The notes beneath the pieces were generated by a model. The model was not told the DNA's origin, searched no databases, and was given only the letters and a program-made list of their open reading frames with translations. A program made the translations under genes and the position numbers. 64,000 nt of DNA from Euryarchaeota archaeon UBA28 (GTDB taxonomy: Archaea > Thermoplasmatota > Poseidoniia > Poseidoniales > Thalassarchaeaceae), in the NCBI GenBank assembly GCA_002501605.1, contig DANW01000030.1, positions 1 through 64,000 of the forward strand, read 5' to 3'. Each line of letters starts with the position of its first letter. Position 1 is the first letter of the stretch. Below are positions 37,229 to 46,189 of the stretch, piece after piece.

Positions 37229-39222
37229 CTTCCTTCCTCGAAGCCATCCTCAGTAACGATGTCCCCGACTACCTCTTCAATCTCATCGTCCGGGTAGTCT
37301 TCACTATCAATCAACCTCTCAAGCTTGGCCCACTGGAATCCTGCTACGATAAGGGCGACCAAAAGGAGTATTGCGATGAATGACAGAACTCCAAAGATCA
37401 CCACTCCCATAGAATCCCCCTCGCCAGACTCCTGTGCCTTCTCTTCGCCAACGATGTAAATTGCTGTGGCCAAGTTCGTAGAGGACTCGGCCCCAGATAT
37501 TGCCCTAACCAGAATCACCTGCGACCCCTCGATAGTATTGTTGGGGAGGTACTGGAGTCTGTCAACCAGGAGGCTGTGTGAGACTTCAAAATCCGTTTCT
37601 CCAGGATTAAACTCAGGGAGGTCCATCCAGTTGTCACGCATGTCCCATGTCCTCCATTGAACACGTTGTATTCCGCCTTCCAAATTGTAGGAAATGGAAT
37701 CTCCAGGATTAATCCAGACCCTATTGTCGATACCGTAATCACTTGCCAAGGTAACATTCAGAGTGAGACTCAGCTCGTAGTTGTAATTCGCAGCCTCTTC
37801 GACTGCTGGCTGGGCGTTGACATGTCCGTGACCATACACGTTATTCTGACGATTTTTTGGAATTGCATCCTCAGCACAGGGCTCGTTTGCCAACATGTAA
37901 TGGCATTCTCGATATGTGGCAGTCTCCTGCATTATGTTTCGAATATCAAAGGGACTCAGATCAGGATTAGCTTGGTACATTAGAACGGCGACACCAGCCG
38001 CGCCTGGGGTTGCCATGCTAGTTCCGGAGAGCGCTACATAGCCGTCTCCCGTATTTGCGTCTGGGGCATTAACACTACTTCCTACAAATGCCACGTTTGG
38101 TTTGACCCTACCCTCCTCTGTCGGGCCTTGGCTTGAATATACAGCGATTGCAGTATTTTTGTCTAGTGAACCTACGGTAATAACGTCCTCCGCGCTTCCT
38201 GGTGTCCCAATCGTTGCGGTCCCTCCACTGTTTCCAGCTGCAATGAAAAGAGTGACTCCGGCCCTCATCATTTCGTTTGCCATCCTGTTAACCGACTCTT
38301 CTTCCGAAGAAGTCCATTCTATTGCTCCTGTGAGAGCTCCTAGACTCATGCTAGCTGCTCTGATATTGAATTCATGCCTCTTCTCAACAGTCCATTCCAT
38401 TCCGGCCATGACTGCGGCGAAAGATCCGCTTCCACCACCGTCTAGCACCTTGACACCAACCAAATTTGCCCGAGGGGCCACGCCAATGTGCCGGTAATCA
38501 GGGGCGCCCGTACCAGCGGTGATACCTGCACAGTGAGTGCCATGCCCGTTGTCATCATAGGGGAATATCTCCGTTCCATTCGTCGCCCCGGGATTATTTA
38601 TGGCGTCATAGAATGCTACGATTTTGGGGTCATTTGTCGTGTTGTCATCATCCAAATCGTCCAGAGCGGTGTGGTTACCGTCGATTCCAGTATCAATTAT
38701 TGCCATTGTCACTCCTTCACCGGTGTAACCAGTGTCCTGCCATACCAAATCAACACCGTGAGCTGGAACGACATCCTCCATCTGAATCCCGAGTATTCCG
38801 TCCAGCTCTACGAAAACAACGCCTGGAAGATCGACTAGCTCGTGAATTCTGTTCAACTCCACGGTCCCTGCGATTGAATCAATTAGCCAGTATCTAAACT
38901 CCAACTCGAAGTCGACCTCACTAGACAACATCTTCTCATCATCTTCCGTCGGGGTGTGATCAAAGTCGACTATGACGGATATTCTGCCATTTTCATCTAG
39001 GTAGTCGTGTTGATTGTTCTGGGCTGCAATCCAAATAGCATCATGGACGAAATCACCGTCTAAGTCCATACTTGTATCCATCCACCATTTCTCATCCGTG
39101 GGCGAATCCTCATTGAATGGAGAGGAACTGGCAGTGACAATGGTTGGAAGAAGCATCATCAAGAAGAAGACCAATGAGGCCATCTTCCTCCTTGTCTCAG
39201 CCTCAAATAACGCACCACTCAT
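37225..39222 (-). CDS. Subtilisin-like serine protease (S8), secreted and membrane-anchored
   Basis: This 665-residue protein has a signal peptide (core about 15-32) and a catalytic S8 domain with the full triad: TMAIIDTGIDGNHTALD (Asp), DDNGHGTHCAGITAGTG (His) and VALSGTSMATPGAAG (Ser). AAGNSGG is the oxyanion Asn region. The stretch between signal and catalytic domain (about 35-145) is a propeptide/inhibitor-like I9-type region. After the catalytic part a beta-rich C-terminal domain (about 470-600) precedes a membrane helix (about 610-635) and an acidic cytoplasmic tail. The start ATG (39222) overlaps the upstream RAM gene stop by four bases, so it is coupled to two RAM genes. Confidence 0.95.
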   Translation of the reverse strand: MSGALFEAETRRKMASLVFFLMMLLPTIVTASSSPFNEDSPTDEKWWMDTSMDLDGDFVHDAIWIAAQNNQHDYLDENGRISVIVDFDHTPTEDDEKMLSSEVDFELEFRYWLIDSIAGTVELNRIHELVDLPGVVFVELDGILGIQMEDVVPAHGVDLVWQDTGYTGEGVTMAIIDTGIDGNHTALDDLDDDNTTNDPKIVAFYDAINNPGATNGTEIFPYDDNGHGTHCAGITAGTGAPDYRHIGVAPRANLVGVKVLDGGGSGSFAAVMAGMEWTVEKRHEFNIRAASMSLGALTGAIEWTSSEEESVNRMANEMMRAGVTLFIAAGNSGGTATIGTPGSAEDVITVGSLDKNTAIAVYSSQGPTEEGRVKPNVAFVGSSVNAPDANTGDGYVALSGTSMATPGAAGVAVLMYQANPDLSPFDIRNIMQETATYRECHYMLANEPCAEDAIPKNRQNNVYGHGHVNAQPAVEEAANYNYELSLTLNVTLASDYGIDNRVWINPGDSISYNLEGGIQRVQWRTWDMRDNWMDLPEFNPGETDFEVSHSLLVDRLQYLPNNTIEGSQVILVRAISGAESSTNLATAIYIVGEEKAQESGEGDSMGVVIFGVLSFIAILLLVALIVAGFQWAKLERLIDSEDYPDDEIEEVVGDIVTEDGFEEGS

Positions 39223-39458
39223 ATCTCAGCACCAATCAGTGTCCTAGTCTCCGCGATACCCTCTATTGACCTGATTTCCTGAACAACGCACTTGGTCAAT
39301 TCCTCATCATCCTCTGCTTCGACTTTAACGAAAAGGTCATGCATGCCGAAGACAATCCACTGTCCTGAAACGTGCTCTATTTTGGAAACCGCTTCCCTAA
39401 CAGAGACCTCGGCCCCGGGCTCGGTAGTAATCAGAACAAACCCGACAGCCATAATCAC
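39219..39458 (-). CDS. Stand-alone RAM (Lrp/AsnC ligand-binding) domain protein
   Basis: This 79-residue protein is a RAM domain with no DNA-binding part. It starts AVGFVLITTEPGAEVSVREAV, followed by HVSGQWIVFGMHDLFVKVEAEDDEEL and ends SIEGIAETRTLI, the usual alpha/beta sandwich of AsnC-type effector domains. Such proteins form dimers or octamers that bind amino acids. It follows its paralogue (39455) with an ATGA overlap and precedes the subtilase with another, giving a three-gene unit. Confidence 0.85.
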   Translation of the reverse strand: MIMAVGFVLITTEPGAEVSVREAVSKIEHVSGQWIVFGMHDLFVKVEAEDDEELTKCVVQEIRSIEGIAETRTLIGAEI

Positions 39459-39688
39459 ACCTCTACCGCAATTAGAGTCTCAGTCCTGACTACTCCCTCT
39501 ATCGATCTCATCTGACCTATCAGTGTCCTAGCCATCTGTTGCTCGTCTTCGAAATCAATGCGAGCAACCAGATCATATTCCCCATAAGAAACATGGGTCT
39601 CTGAAACGGCTTCAAGATCCAGAAGTGTTAGGTATACGTCCAATTCTTTCTGAGGGGCGGTTTTAATCAGGACGAACGCAGTACTCAC
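39455..39688 (-). CDS. Stand-alone RAM (Lrp/AsnC ligand-binding) domain protein, paralogue
   Basis: About 77 residues from GTG 39688, which gives the same N-terminal layout (TAFVLIKTAPQKELDVYLTLL) as the paralogue. Continues VSETHVSYGEYDLVARIDFEDEQQM, with IEGVVRTETLI near the C-terminus. The longer frame from 39754 adds residues outside the domain. It has the same four-base overlap coupling. The two proteins could form a heteromeric amino-acid sensor. Confidence 0.85.
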   Translation of the reverse strand: MSTAFVLIKTAPQKELDVYLTLLDLEAVSETHVSYGEYDLVARIDFEDEQQMARTLIGQMRSIEGVVRTETLIAVEV

Positions 39689-39795
39689 AACAACCCCAAC
39701 TCTCCCCAATACTTCCTGCTTATGACCTCTCCTATCCCATAAACTCCAACTCAATGGTACGAAGGGATAACATGGAATGAGTCAACCCAAAGCAT

Positions 39796-42700
39796 GTGCG
39801 TGTCCCAGACTACAGGCCGAGAATAGCATTCGCTATTGTGGCTTTACTCATTTTGGTATCATGCTCTAATCTCGTTTCGTCCTCCGAATCAAGAACGACC
39901 ACTGTTTGGTCTGGAAACGTCATTCTACCCGATGGCTATCTCGTTGATTCGGGGGAGGTCCTCTCAATCTCTGCTGGGACCACTGTAAGTATCGGATCAG
40001 GACATTCACTGGATGTTGATGGAAGAATCATCATCTCAGGCAGTGTTTCATCTCCGGTGGTCATAAACTCAATTTCTGGGAATCACGAGGGCTTGGTATT
40101 CAATTACTCGAGTGACGGCCTCGGATCTAGGGTCGACAACTTATCAGTAGTAGATTCCAAATACGGCGTAACAATCTATGGTAGCGATCCAGTTATCTCA
40201 AATCTGACGGTGAATAACGCTGACAGCGTCGCAGTTGACCTGTATGGGGGCGCCTCACCCTTAATCGTCGATCTTGTTATTTCGGGCGGAGGGCAAGACG
40301 TACACGGATTCTCGACAACATGGAGGTATGGAATAGGCCTATCGATTGGCGCATATTCCACACCGATTGTCAGAGGCGCCCAGATTGACGGATTGATTAC
40401 CAGAGGAGTCAATCATTGGGGGAATTCAGGCGGACTACTGTCAGATCTAGTCATCTCAAACATAAGCGGATCTACAATGGCAATCGCCGCAGGAATCTGG
40501 GTCGAGGACTCAATTCCCCTGATCGAGGACTCGATAATAAGCAGATCGGACAACGGTATATTCGTCAGGCACATCACGGATGGATGGACGACCAGGCCCA
40601 CCTTTGAGAGCGTAGTTGTAGAAAGCTCGATGTACAGGGGGGTTATGGTTGAGCAGTACAATCACAGCCAATATTCCAACCTGCCACTGAATGCTATATT
40701 CAACGACATTACAGTTAGGGGAACAGGAGGTCCGGGGGCAAAAACATCCGGACTTTCTGTGGCAGCATTCGATATCAACACAAGTGGGGTGCACATAGAT
40801 GTCGGGTTGATAGAAGACAACTCAGCAGTCGGATTGAGAGGTTATATGATAGACTCCTCTACGATAATCAACAGACTCAACATAATCGGTAACGGCAACC
40901 CATCAGCAATCTCCCCCTACAATGACAGAGCTGGTATGTTCTTCAGAAGCGCTAACTGGGCTCCTACAGTTAACGACCTAGTTGTTCGTAATTCAACGGG
41001 TCCGGGCGTACTACTCTGGAAAGGAGGAATTCAGGGTAGTTACTGGGACATCAGTAACAATGGAGCCACTGGTTTGGATATCAGAGAGTTTCATCCAGAT
41101 CTGTTCTTAGTATCCAGTCACAATAACTCAGGTCATGGCGTATCCGTGATTGACTCCAGCAATGTCGAGCTAGAGCAGATCCACACCTCTCATAATGGCC
41201 TAGGGACCGTCCTCCCGTCTTCTGGAGCGGGCATATACTTTGACGAATCAAATGATGTGGTGAGTGCCGGGAAGAATGTCAGTTGCACGAATTGCTCATC
41301 ATCCCATGATCAGCATGGGGTGGTTATTAGAGATAGTATTGACATATTCCTTGATGGAATAACGTCAAGAGAACCTCTTTTCGGACCCGCATTGGACATC
41401 GACAATAGTGGGATAACAGAGAGGGAGGGAAGGGTCTCACTATCAAATATAACCGTATTTCAGAACTCAAGCACTCATTCTGTAGAACTCAATTTGGCAG
41501 ATGCGACAATCGATAATCTGGAGATTGTCGGCTCCAATTATGGAGTGAAATGGAGTGCTATCGGAGGCATGACTTCATACCTCAACTCAAGCCTAATCAG
41601 GGGTTCACAAGGTTGCATGGAATTGATAGATCATACTGATTTGGTTTCATCATCGGTTCTCTTCGAGTGCGAGGGCGCAAATCCCTCTGTTTCCTCCTCC
41701 TTCGTTAATTTCACGGACTCCTCTTTTTCTACAGCGTTGGGAATGTCTGAAACATTCTCCACTCTTGGTAACTCCCATATCAGGTGGATATCATCGTCGC
41801 GGATCGCAACACCCAACTTCACAGGCTCTGACAATATTGTCGATCTAATGTGGTTCGTAGAAGCGAATGTCGTCAATCAGAATCTCAGGAACATCCCATT
41901 CTCAGACGTCAATTTTTCATTCGATCAGCTTGAGATAGAATTCAACCACACCCTGCCTTATTCGGGCAGGGAAGTAGTCGGGCCTTTCATCGGTCAGAGG
42001 TGGACCCCTGTCCAGGGCTGGTCTCAGAATACTACAATGAGCCCAGGGTGTGATTATGATGGCGTCCACAATGACTCGGCACCGATTCAGCTAACTTCGG
42101 ACTCAGTGGTGATTTGTATGGTAGAGATCACCAATCAGCCCCCATTCATTATATGGAGCACTCCAGAAGACGAGTCCGTTTATCCCAGTGGCTCTCCTGT
42201 CTATTTCAGAGGGAATGAATCCTGGGACTTGGACGATGATGATCTGAGTTATACTTGGACCAGTAGCATCGATGGAGTACTTGCAATGACTGGGGGCGAA
42301 GGGCCCTGTTCAGGGACCGCTGTTGGAAACGCCTCGAGCTTCATGGCCAATGACTGGGCAGGAGCTAGCCAATGCCTCTCAGATGGATTACATTTGATTA
42401 CCCTAGAGGTGTGTGATCCAACTCATTGCATTACAGAGGAGAGAGAAATCGAACTGGTAAATCTCCCCCCAGTGCTTTCCGTCGGAACTTCTCCATCCGT
42501 CTCTTCATGGGGGACTTTGTACCTAGGGCAAACCGCCAATGTCACGGTCTTTATGTCTGGGACCTATGACCCAGAGGGAGATGATTTGGAATGCTGGATA
42601 GGCGCCTCTTACGAGGAAAATGCCAGCCTCCCACCCAATCCTCCAAATGGGTGCCCGCTGGAGTTGAACAGGTCTTTCCCGGGGGCCCCGAGTCAGTTCT

Positions 42701-44451
42701 CGGTCACCGTCTACGCGTCAGACGGGAACAATCCAGCCTCCACATGGACATTTGACGTCGAGCTATTCAATGAGATTCCGGAGGCATCAATGACAATCTC
42801 AAGGACTGGTCAGCTGTCCTCGGATACGGTGACAATCGACGGATCCGGTACAGCAGACCCAGAGGGAGACCCTGTAAAGTTCCAGTTCCTGAGTGACATA
42901 GACGGTATTATCTATTCAGGAGTCTCCTCTGATGGCACTATTGAGTGGACTGGGACATTGTCCAAGGGAACTCACACCATAACTATGCAGGCCAGCGATG
43001 ACAGGCCGGCTCATGCAGGTCAATGGACGACTTACAGTATGGAGGTCCAAGTCAACAATTCACTACCCGTCTCAGTGATATCGAGTCCCATGGATGGCGA
43101 TCTAACGGATTCAGGTACTCTGGTCTCGCTCTCCTCGATTGGATCAGGTGACTGGGATATATCCTGCTCCGATCTTCCCGAAAATGGTTCCGGACTGATA
43201 TGCAACCCCTCGAGCTCAACTAGCTCCGACTTGGTCAGCGTTCTCTGGAAGAGCGATATCGTCGAAGAGCCCTTGGGAAGCGATTGGTACTTGGAGACCA
43301 GGTTGCCAGAGGGTGTTCACCAAATCACACTGACCATCGACGATGGCTCAGGAAATCCAGATATATCGGAGATAACGCTCAGGGTCGATGAAGCCGCGCC
43401 TGTTTTCGTCTTGGACTCGCCGGTTCCAGATGCCATAGTATATTCGAACCTACCAGTTCTTTTCGATTTCAGGAGGTCCTTTGACCCCGATGGAGATGAC
43501 TTCACAGTAACTGTAACGTCCAATCTGATGGTGGAGCCCATTCTTGAATCCAAAACGACCGATTTCTGGTACAACGACTATCTGCCCCATGGAACCCACA
43601 CTCTGACATTTGAGCTGACAGACGAGAATGGAATGGCCATATCCCATACCCAGGAGATAACTGTCTTGGAGACTGACCCAGTGGCTTCCATATCCGGGCT
43701 TTCCGAGGGCCAGTATATCCCTCCAGGTACAATTCTAGAATTAAACGGATCAGAGTCCTTCGACTATGACAATGACATAGCGCTGTATAGATGGACCCTT
43801 TCCGATGGAACAGAGGTCAGCGACAGAGAGACAGTAACCGTCCAGTTATCTCCGGGACCGGTGAGGGTCGATCTGGTGGTCCAAGACTCAAGGGGAGCGC
43901 AGTCTCTCGCCTCGGTAAATCTGACCATAGGCTCGTCATCACCAGCCCTGAGGGACATGACAGTCTCCCCAAAGGAATTCCGCATGGGAGAGGTCAATGA
44001 GATAAGAGTAACAGTGGTTATGGAAGACGCAGATGGTACCACAGAATCAGTGGGAGGGGAGATGGTCGCCGGAGGACTATCCAAGTCATTCCAGATGAGG
44101 GATGACGGGCAACTGGGGGACTTGATTGCAGATGATGGAATTTGGACTTATGAGACAAATTGGGAGATAACCTCTGGTTCCTCCGCCTCCATAGGTGTTT
44201 GGGCTCTGGATGGGGATACCGTGAGTCCTACCCTGATGTCCATCGTTCCAATAACTGAGGAACAGGGAATGGACATTTTCGGATGGATAGTGGGTTCGGG
44301 CCTGCCTGTGGTCATATTGGTGATATGTATGCTAACCTCGGTCGGAATGGTAATTGTATCCAATCGAAGAAGAGAGATAGAGAGGGATTTGGAGATGATT
44401 CAGTCATGGTCCTCTTTCGAGCCAATTGATAGTGATGACGACGAAATATAG
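39796..44451 (+). CDS. Giant surface protein: parallel beta-helix plus Ig/PKD-like repeats, membrane-anchored
   Basis: This 1,551-residue protein starts with GTG 39796. Signal peptide about 1-29. The first half (about 40-720) is a right-handed parallel beta-helix (NosD/PbH1-like), seen as repeated short strands with SxxNLTVxNADSxAV, ISRSDNGIFVRH, RNSTGPGVLLWKG and HNNSGHGVSVIDSSN. The second half (about 770-1400) holds PKD/Ig-like domains with acidic loops: LDDDDLSYTW, YDPEGDDLECW, ADPEGDPVKF, FDPDGDDFTV and FDYDNDIALYRW. A C-terminal module (VRMGEVNEIRVTVVMEDADG-like) precedes a membrane helix (about 1493-1515) and a basic/acidic tail. Possible roles are adhesion, glycan binding or polysaccharide degradation. 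No catalytic residues are identifiable. Confidence 0.82.
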   Translation: MRVPDYRPRIAFAIVALLILVSCSNLVSSSESRTTTVWSGNVILPDGYLVDSGEVLSISAGTTVSIGSGHSLDVDGRIIISGSVSSPVVINSISGNHEGLVFNYSSDGLGSRVDNLSVVDSKYGVTIYGSDPVISNLTVNNADSVAVDLYGGASPLIVDLVISGGGQDVHGFSTTWRYGIGLSIGAYSTPIVRGAQIDGLITRGVNHWGNSGGLLSDLVISNISGSTMAIAAGIWVEDSIPLIEDSIISRSDNGIFVRHITDGWTTRPTFESVVVESSMYRGVMVEQYNHSQYSNLPLNAIFNDITVRGTGGPGAKTSGLSVAAFDINTSGVHIDVGLIEDNSAVGLRGYMIDSSTIINRLNIIGNGNPSAISPYNDRAGMFFRSANWAPTVNDLVVRNSTGPGVLLWKGGIQGSYWDISNNGATGLDIREFHPDLFLVSSHNNSGHGVSVIDSSNVELEQIHTSHNGLGTVLPSSGAGIYFDESNDVVSAGKNVSCTNCSSSHDQHGVVIRDSIDIFLDGITSREPLFGPALDIDNSGITEREGRVSLSNITVFQNSSTHSVELNLADATIDNLEIVGSNYGVKWSAIGGMTSYLNSSLIRGSQGCMELIDHTDLVSSSVLFECEGANPSVSSSFVNFTDSSFSTALGMSETFSTLGNSHIRWISSSRIATPNFTGSDNIVDLMWFVEANVVNQNLRNIPFSDVNFSFDQLEIEFNHTLPYSGREVVGPFIGQRWTPVQGWSQNTTMSPGCDYDGVHNDSAPIQLTSDSVVICMVEITNQPPFIIWSTPEDESVYPSGSPVYFRGNESWDLDDDDLSYTWTSSIDGVLAMTGGEGPCSGTAVGNASSFMANDWAGASQCLSDGLHLITLEVCDPTHCITEEREIELVNLPPVLSVGTSPSVSSWGTLYLGQTANVTVFMSGTYDPEGDDLECWIGASYEENASLPPNPPNGCPLELNRSFPGAPSQFSVTVYASDGNNPASTWTFDVELFNEIPEASMTISRTGQLSSDTVTIDGSGTADPEGDPVKFQFLSDIDGIIYSGVSSDGTIEWTGTLSKGTHTITMQASDDRPAHAGQWTTYSMEVQVNNSLPVSVISSPMDGDLTDSGTLVSLSSIGSGDWDISCSDLPENGSGLICNPSSSTSSDLVSVLWKSDIVEEPLGSDWYLETRLPEGVHQITLTIDDGSGNPDISEITLRVDEAAPVFVLDSPVPDAIVYSNLPVLFDFRRSFDPDGDDFTVTVTSNLMVEPILESKTTDFWYNDYLPHGTHTLTFELTDENGMAISHTQEITVLETDPVASISGLSEGQYIPPGTILELNGSESFDYDNDIALYRWTLSDGTEVSDRETVTVQLSPGPVRVDLVVQDSRGAQSLASVNLTIGSSSPALRDMTVSPKEFRMGEVNEIRVTVVMEDADGTTESVGGEMVAGGLSKSFQMRDDGQLGDLIADDGIWTYETNWEITSGSSASIGVWALDGDTVSPTLMSIVPITEEQGMDIFGWIVGSGLPVVILVICMLTSVGMVIVSNRRREIERDLEMIQSWSSFEPIDSDDDEI

Positions 44452-44484
44452 GGCAGAAACAACAGCGCCCCTCAGCATCAACAA

Positions 44485-44664
44485 TCAAGAATTTTCTTTT
44501 TTAGGGAGTATCGAAGACATGTTTGATATCATCCAAGAAGATGCTGCAATAAGCTGTAACCAATCTCCATTACCCTCAGGCAATGACCCATCAGAGTAAA
44601 CAAATACACTGACAATCCAGCATAAGCTGGCTATCGTTTGTCCAAGCCACTCTACACCCATCAT
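44485..44664 (-). CDS. Tiny membrane protein downstream of the Cys-tailed flavoprotein
   Basis: A 59-residue frame from the ATG at 44664 has two hydrophobic stretches (WLGQTIASLCWIVSVFVY and WLQLIAASSWMISNMSSI) separated by a short polar loop. A GGAG ribosome-binding element sits three bases before the ATG, 11 bases after the upstream flavoprotein stop, so it is probably its co-transcribed partner. I recognise no family. It might anchor the flavoprotein to the membrane; that is an inference from position only. Confidence 0.5.
   Translation of the reverse strand: MMGVEWLGQTIASLCWIVSVFVYSDGSLPEGNGDWLQLIAASSWMISNMSSILPKKENS
44492..44502 (+). terminator. Candidate T-rich terminator after the giant surface-protein gene
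   Basis: A T-tract (TTTTCTTTTTT) lies 40 bases past the stop at 44451. Archaeal termination usually needs only a U-run, so this is a plausible stop site for the plus-strand transcript. It sits inside the 3' end of the minus-strand small ORF. Confidence 0.35.
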
Positions 44665-44675
44665 TTTCTCCACAT

Positions 44676-45851
44676 TCAACACGTCAAACACTCCTGTCCA
44701 CAGCACGACAAATCATCCAAATACATCCCCCAACTCCTGTAGGCTTCCACAAATTCATCCGTGGGCAGGTCAAATGATTCAGCGATAGCTTGTGCCACAA
44801 TTGCAAATCGTTGGCGATATTTGAAAATGAAACAGAATATATGCCCGTCATGGCGTACCATTGGGCCGGCCAAGAATAGTCCGGGGGTAATCGTTGATTC
44901 GTCCTGATCGGTGAGTTCAGCAAACCCGTCATCTCGATGTTCAAACAAATTTGAAACAAATTTGTGACTGCCATCGAATCCATTGGCTAGAAGCGGTTGA
45001 TTTTTGGATTGGAAAACTTCTCCATCTTCAGTTTTCAACTCATATATGGACCCATCAAATGTGATTGATTGAACTGACTTTTCACTGAATAATTCTACAT
45101 TTGTTTCAAATTCTATACTTTTAATTCGTTCGAATGTAAATGTGGAGAGGGCCACACTGGGGTCGGAACTTTCCTCTCCCCATGGACAATTTTGGTCAAA
45201 TACCCGAACCCTTCTTCCCTGTTTTGAAAGATGGTAAGCGGCATCAATTCCACTTTCATAACCCCCAATGATAAGGTAATCTTCACCGGTTAAGTCACCG
45301 TAGGACTTTATTTTGGAGGTATGCAAACATAATTCACTCCCCAAAAATGCACCTTGAGAAGGGTATTGATATTCTCCAGCTGCCCAGATAACCTTTCTTG
45401 CAAACAGGGTTCCTTCTTCGGTTTCTAAATGAAATAATCCACCGGCTTTACCGAGACTTAGAATATTGGTGTTTTCGCGAATAGGTAGCTCGAAAAAATC
45501 GGCGAGTCCTTGTAAATGTTCCGCGAATTCTTGCCCAGTAGGATGTTCAATCCTCATGCTGAAGGCGGGGGATACGCCCACAGCCACTGAATTCAAATCT
45601 AGCATGCCGATTGAGTTACTGGGAAATGATGGGGTGATGAACCTTGTCTCAGCCGGCCATGCTGCGAACGACGAACCTACACCTTTGCGATCCACTATTA
45701 GGAAATCCTCTACTCCCGAGTGAGCCACCGAAATCGCAACGCCAATTCCTGCTGCACCTGCACCAACAATTATGACGTCATGCACCTCTTTGGAATCAGT
45801 GACTGCACTTTTTGAATCCTCGTCCTCCGAAGGCATTTCTACTGAATCCAT
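44676..45851 (-). CDS. FAD-dependent oxidoreductase (CzcO/flavin-monooxygenase-like) with Cys-rich C-terminus
   Basis: This 391-residue protein has an FAD-binding loop VIIVGAGAAGIGVAIS after a leader of about 27 residues. Then KGVGSSFAAWPAETRFITPSFPS matches the CzcO/flavin-monooxygenase type, and a second nucleotide site is YLIIGGYESGIDAAYHLSKQG (NADPH). GLFLAGPMVRHDGHIFCFIFKYRQRFAIVAQAIA forms the C-terminal FAD contact. The protein ends in SCCGQECLTC with four cysteines, which could carry a metal or relay electrons. It probably oxidises an organic substrate or reduces a small disulfide; no substrate is shown. It is the first of an AT-rich minus-strand unit. Confidence 0.8.
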   Translation of the reverse strand: MDSVEMPSEDEDSKSAVTDSKEVHDVIIVGAGAAGIGVAISVAHSGVEDFLIVDRKGVGSSFAAWPAETRFITPSFPSNSIGMLDLNSVAVGVSPAFSMRIEHPTGQEFAEHLQGLADFFELPIRENTNILSLGKAGGLFHLETEEGTLFARKVIWAAGEYQYPSQGAFLGSELCLHTSKIKSYGDLTGEDYLIIGGYESGIDAAYHLSKQGRRVRVFDQNCPWGEESSDPSVALSTFTFERIKSIEFETNVELFSEKSVQSITFDGSIYELKTEDGEVFQSKNQPLLANGFDGSHKFVSNLFEHRDDGFAELTDQDESTITPGLFLAGPMVRHDGHIFCFIFKYRQRFAIVAQAIAESFDLPTDEFVEAYRSWGMYLDDLSCCGQECLTC

Positions 45852-45870
45852 GTGCAGACGGCCAATAATA

Positions 45871-45925
45871 ACATTTTAAATAATACTAATAAATATTAAT
45901 TTTAAAATTATTATTATTAGGAATT
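45871..45925 (-). promoter_or_regulatory. AT-rich promoter region of the flavoprotein gene
   Basis: An almost pure A/T stretch lies just upstream of the minus-strand start at 45851. It includes TATTTAAAA and TATTTATTAG on the minus strand, either of which could be a TATA box for a nearly leaderless transcript. The wide AT block is unusual for this window. Confidence 0.4.
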
Positions 45926-45948
45926 TAACGCTAGATTTTGTATAAATT

Positions 45949-46110
45949 TCAAAGGGCTCTTTTGAAGTAGAATACCTTGAGTTTCCCCGGCTTTTTGCCT
46001 TTCGTTGAAACTAATTCCCAACCCTGACTTCCCAAATCATTCAACATTTCAGTAATCTGGCTATACGATGCATCTGAATTTTCTACAATTCTATACTCCC
46101 ATTGTGTCAT
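45949..46110 (-). CDS. DUF4177-like small protein
   Basis: A 53-residue protein (ATG at 46110, TGA ending 45949): it begins MTQWEYRIVEN, continues ITEMLNDLGSQGWELVST and ends KVFYFKRAL. That is the DUF4177 pattern: WEY at the start, LGxxGWELV in the middle and FKR at the end. Function is unknown for the whole family. It lies in the AT-rich stretch between the flavoprotein and glycosyltransferase genes and is probably part of the same acquired segment. Confidence 0.72.
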   Translation of the reverse strand: MTQWEYRIVENSDASYSQITEMLNDLGSQGWELVSTKGKKPGKLKVFYFKRAL

Positions 46111-46189
46111 GACTATGATAGGACTCAATGAGTTATGAAATTATTCCCGAAATATTGGGTACTCTATGTCCCAGATAGATTTCAGGGAT

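Noticed and set aside
45880..45925. AT-rich block considered as a replication origin or attachment site
   Set aside because: No repeats, Orc1/Cdc6 gene, tRNA or integrase is nearby. A strong promoter or local AT bias explains it.
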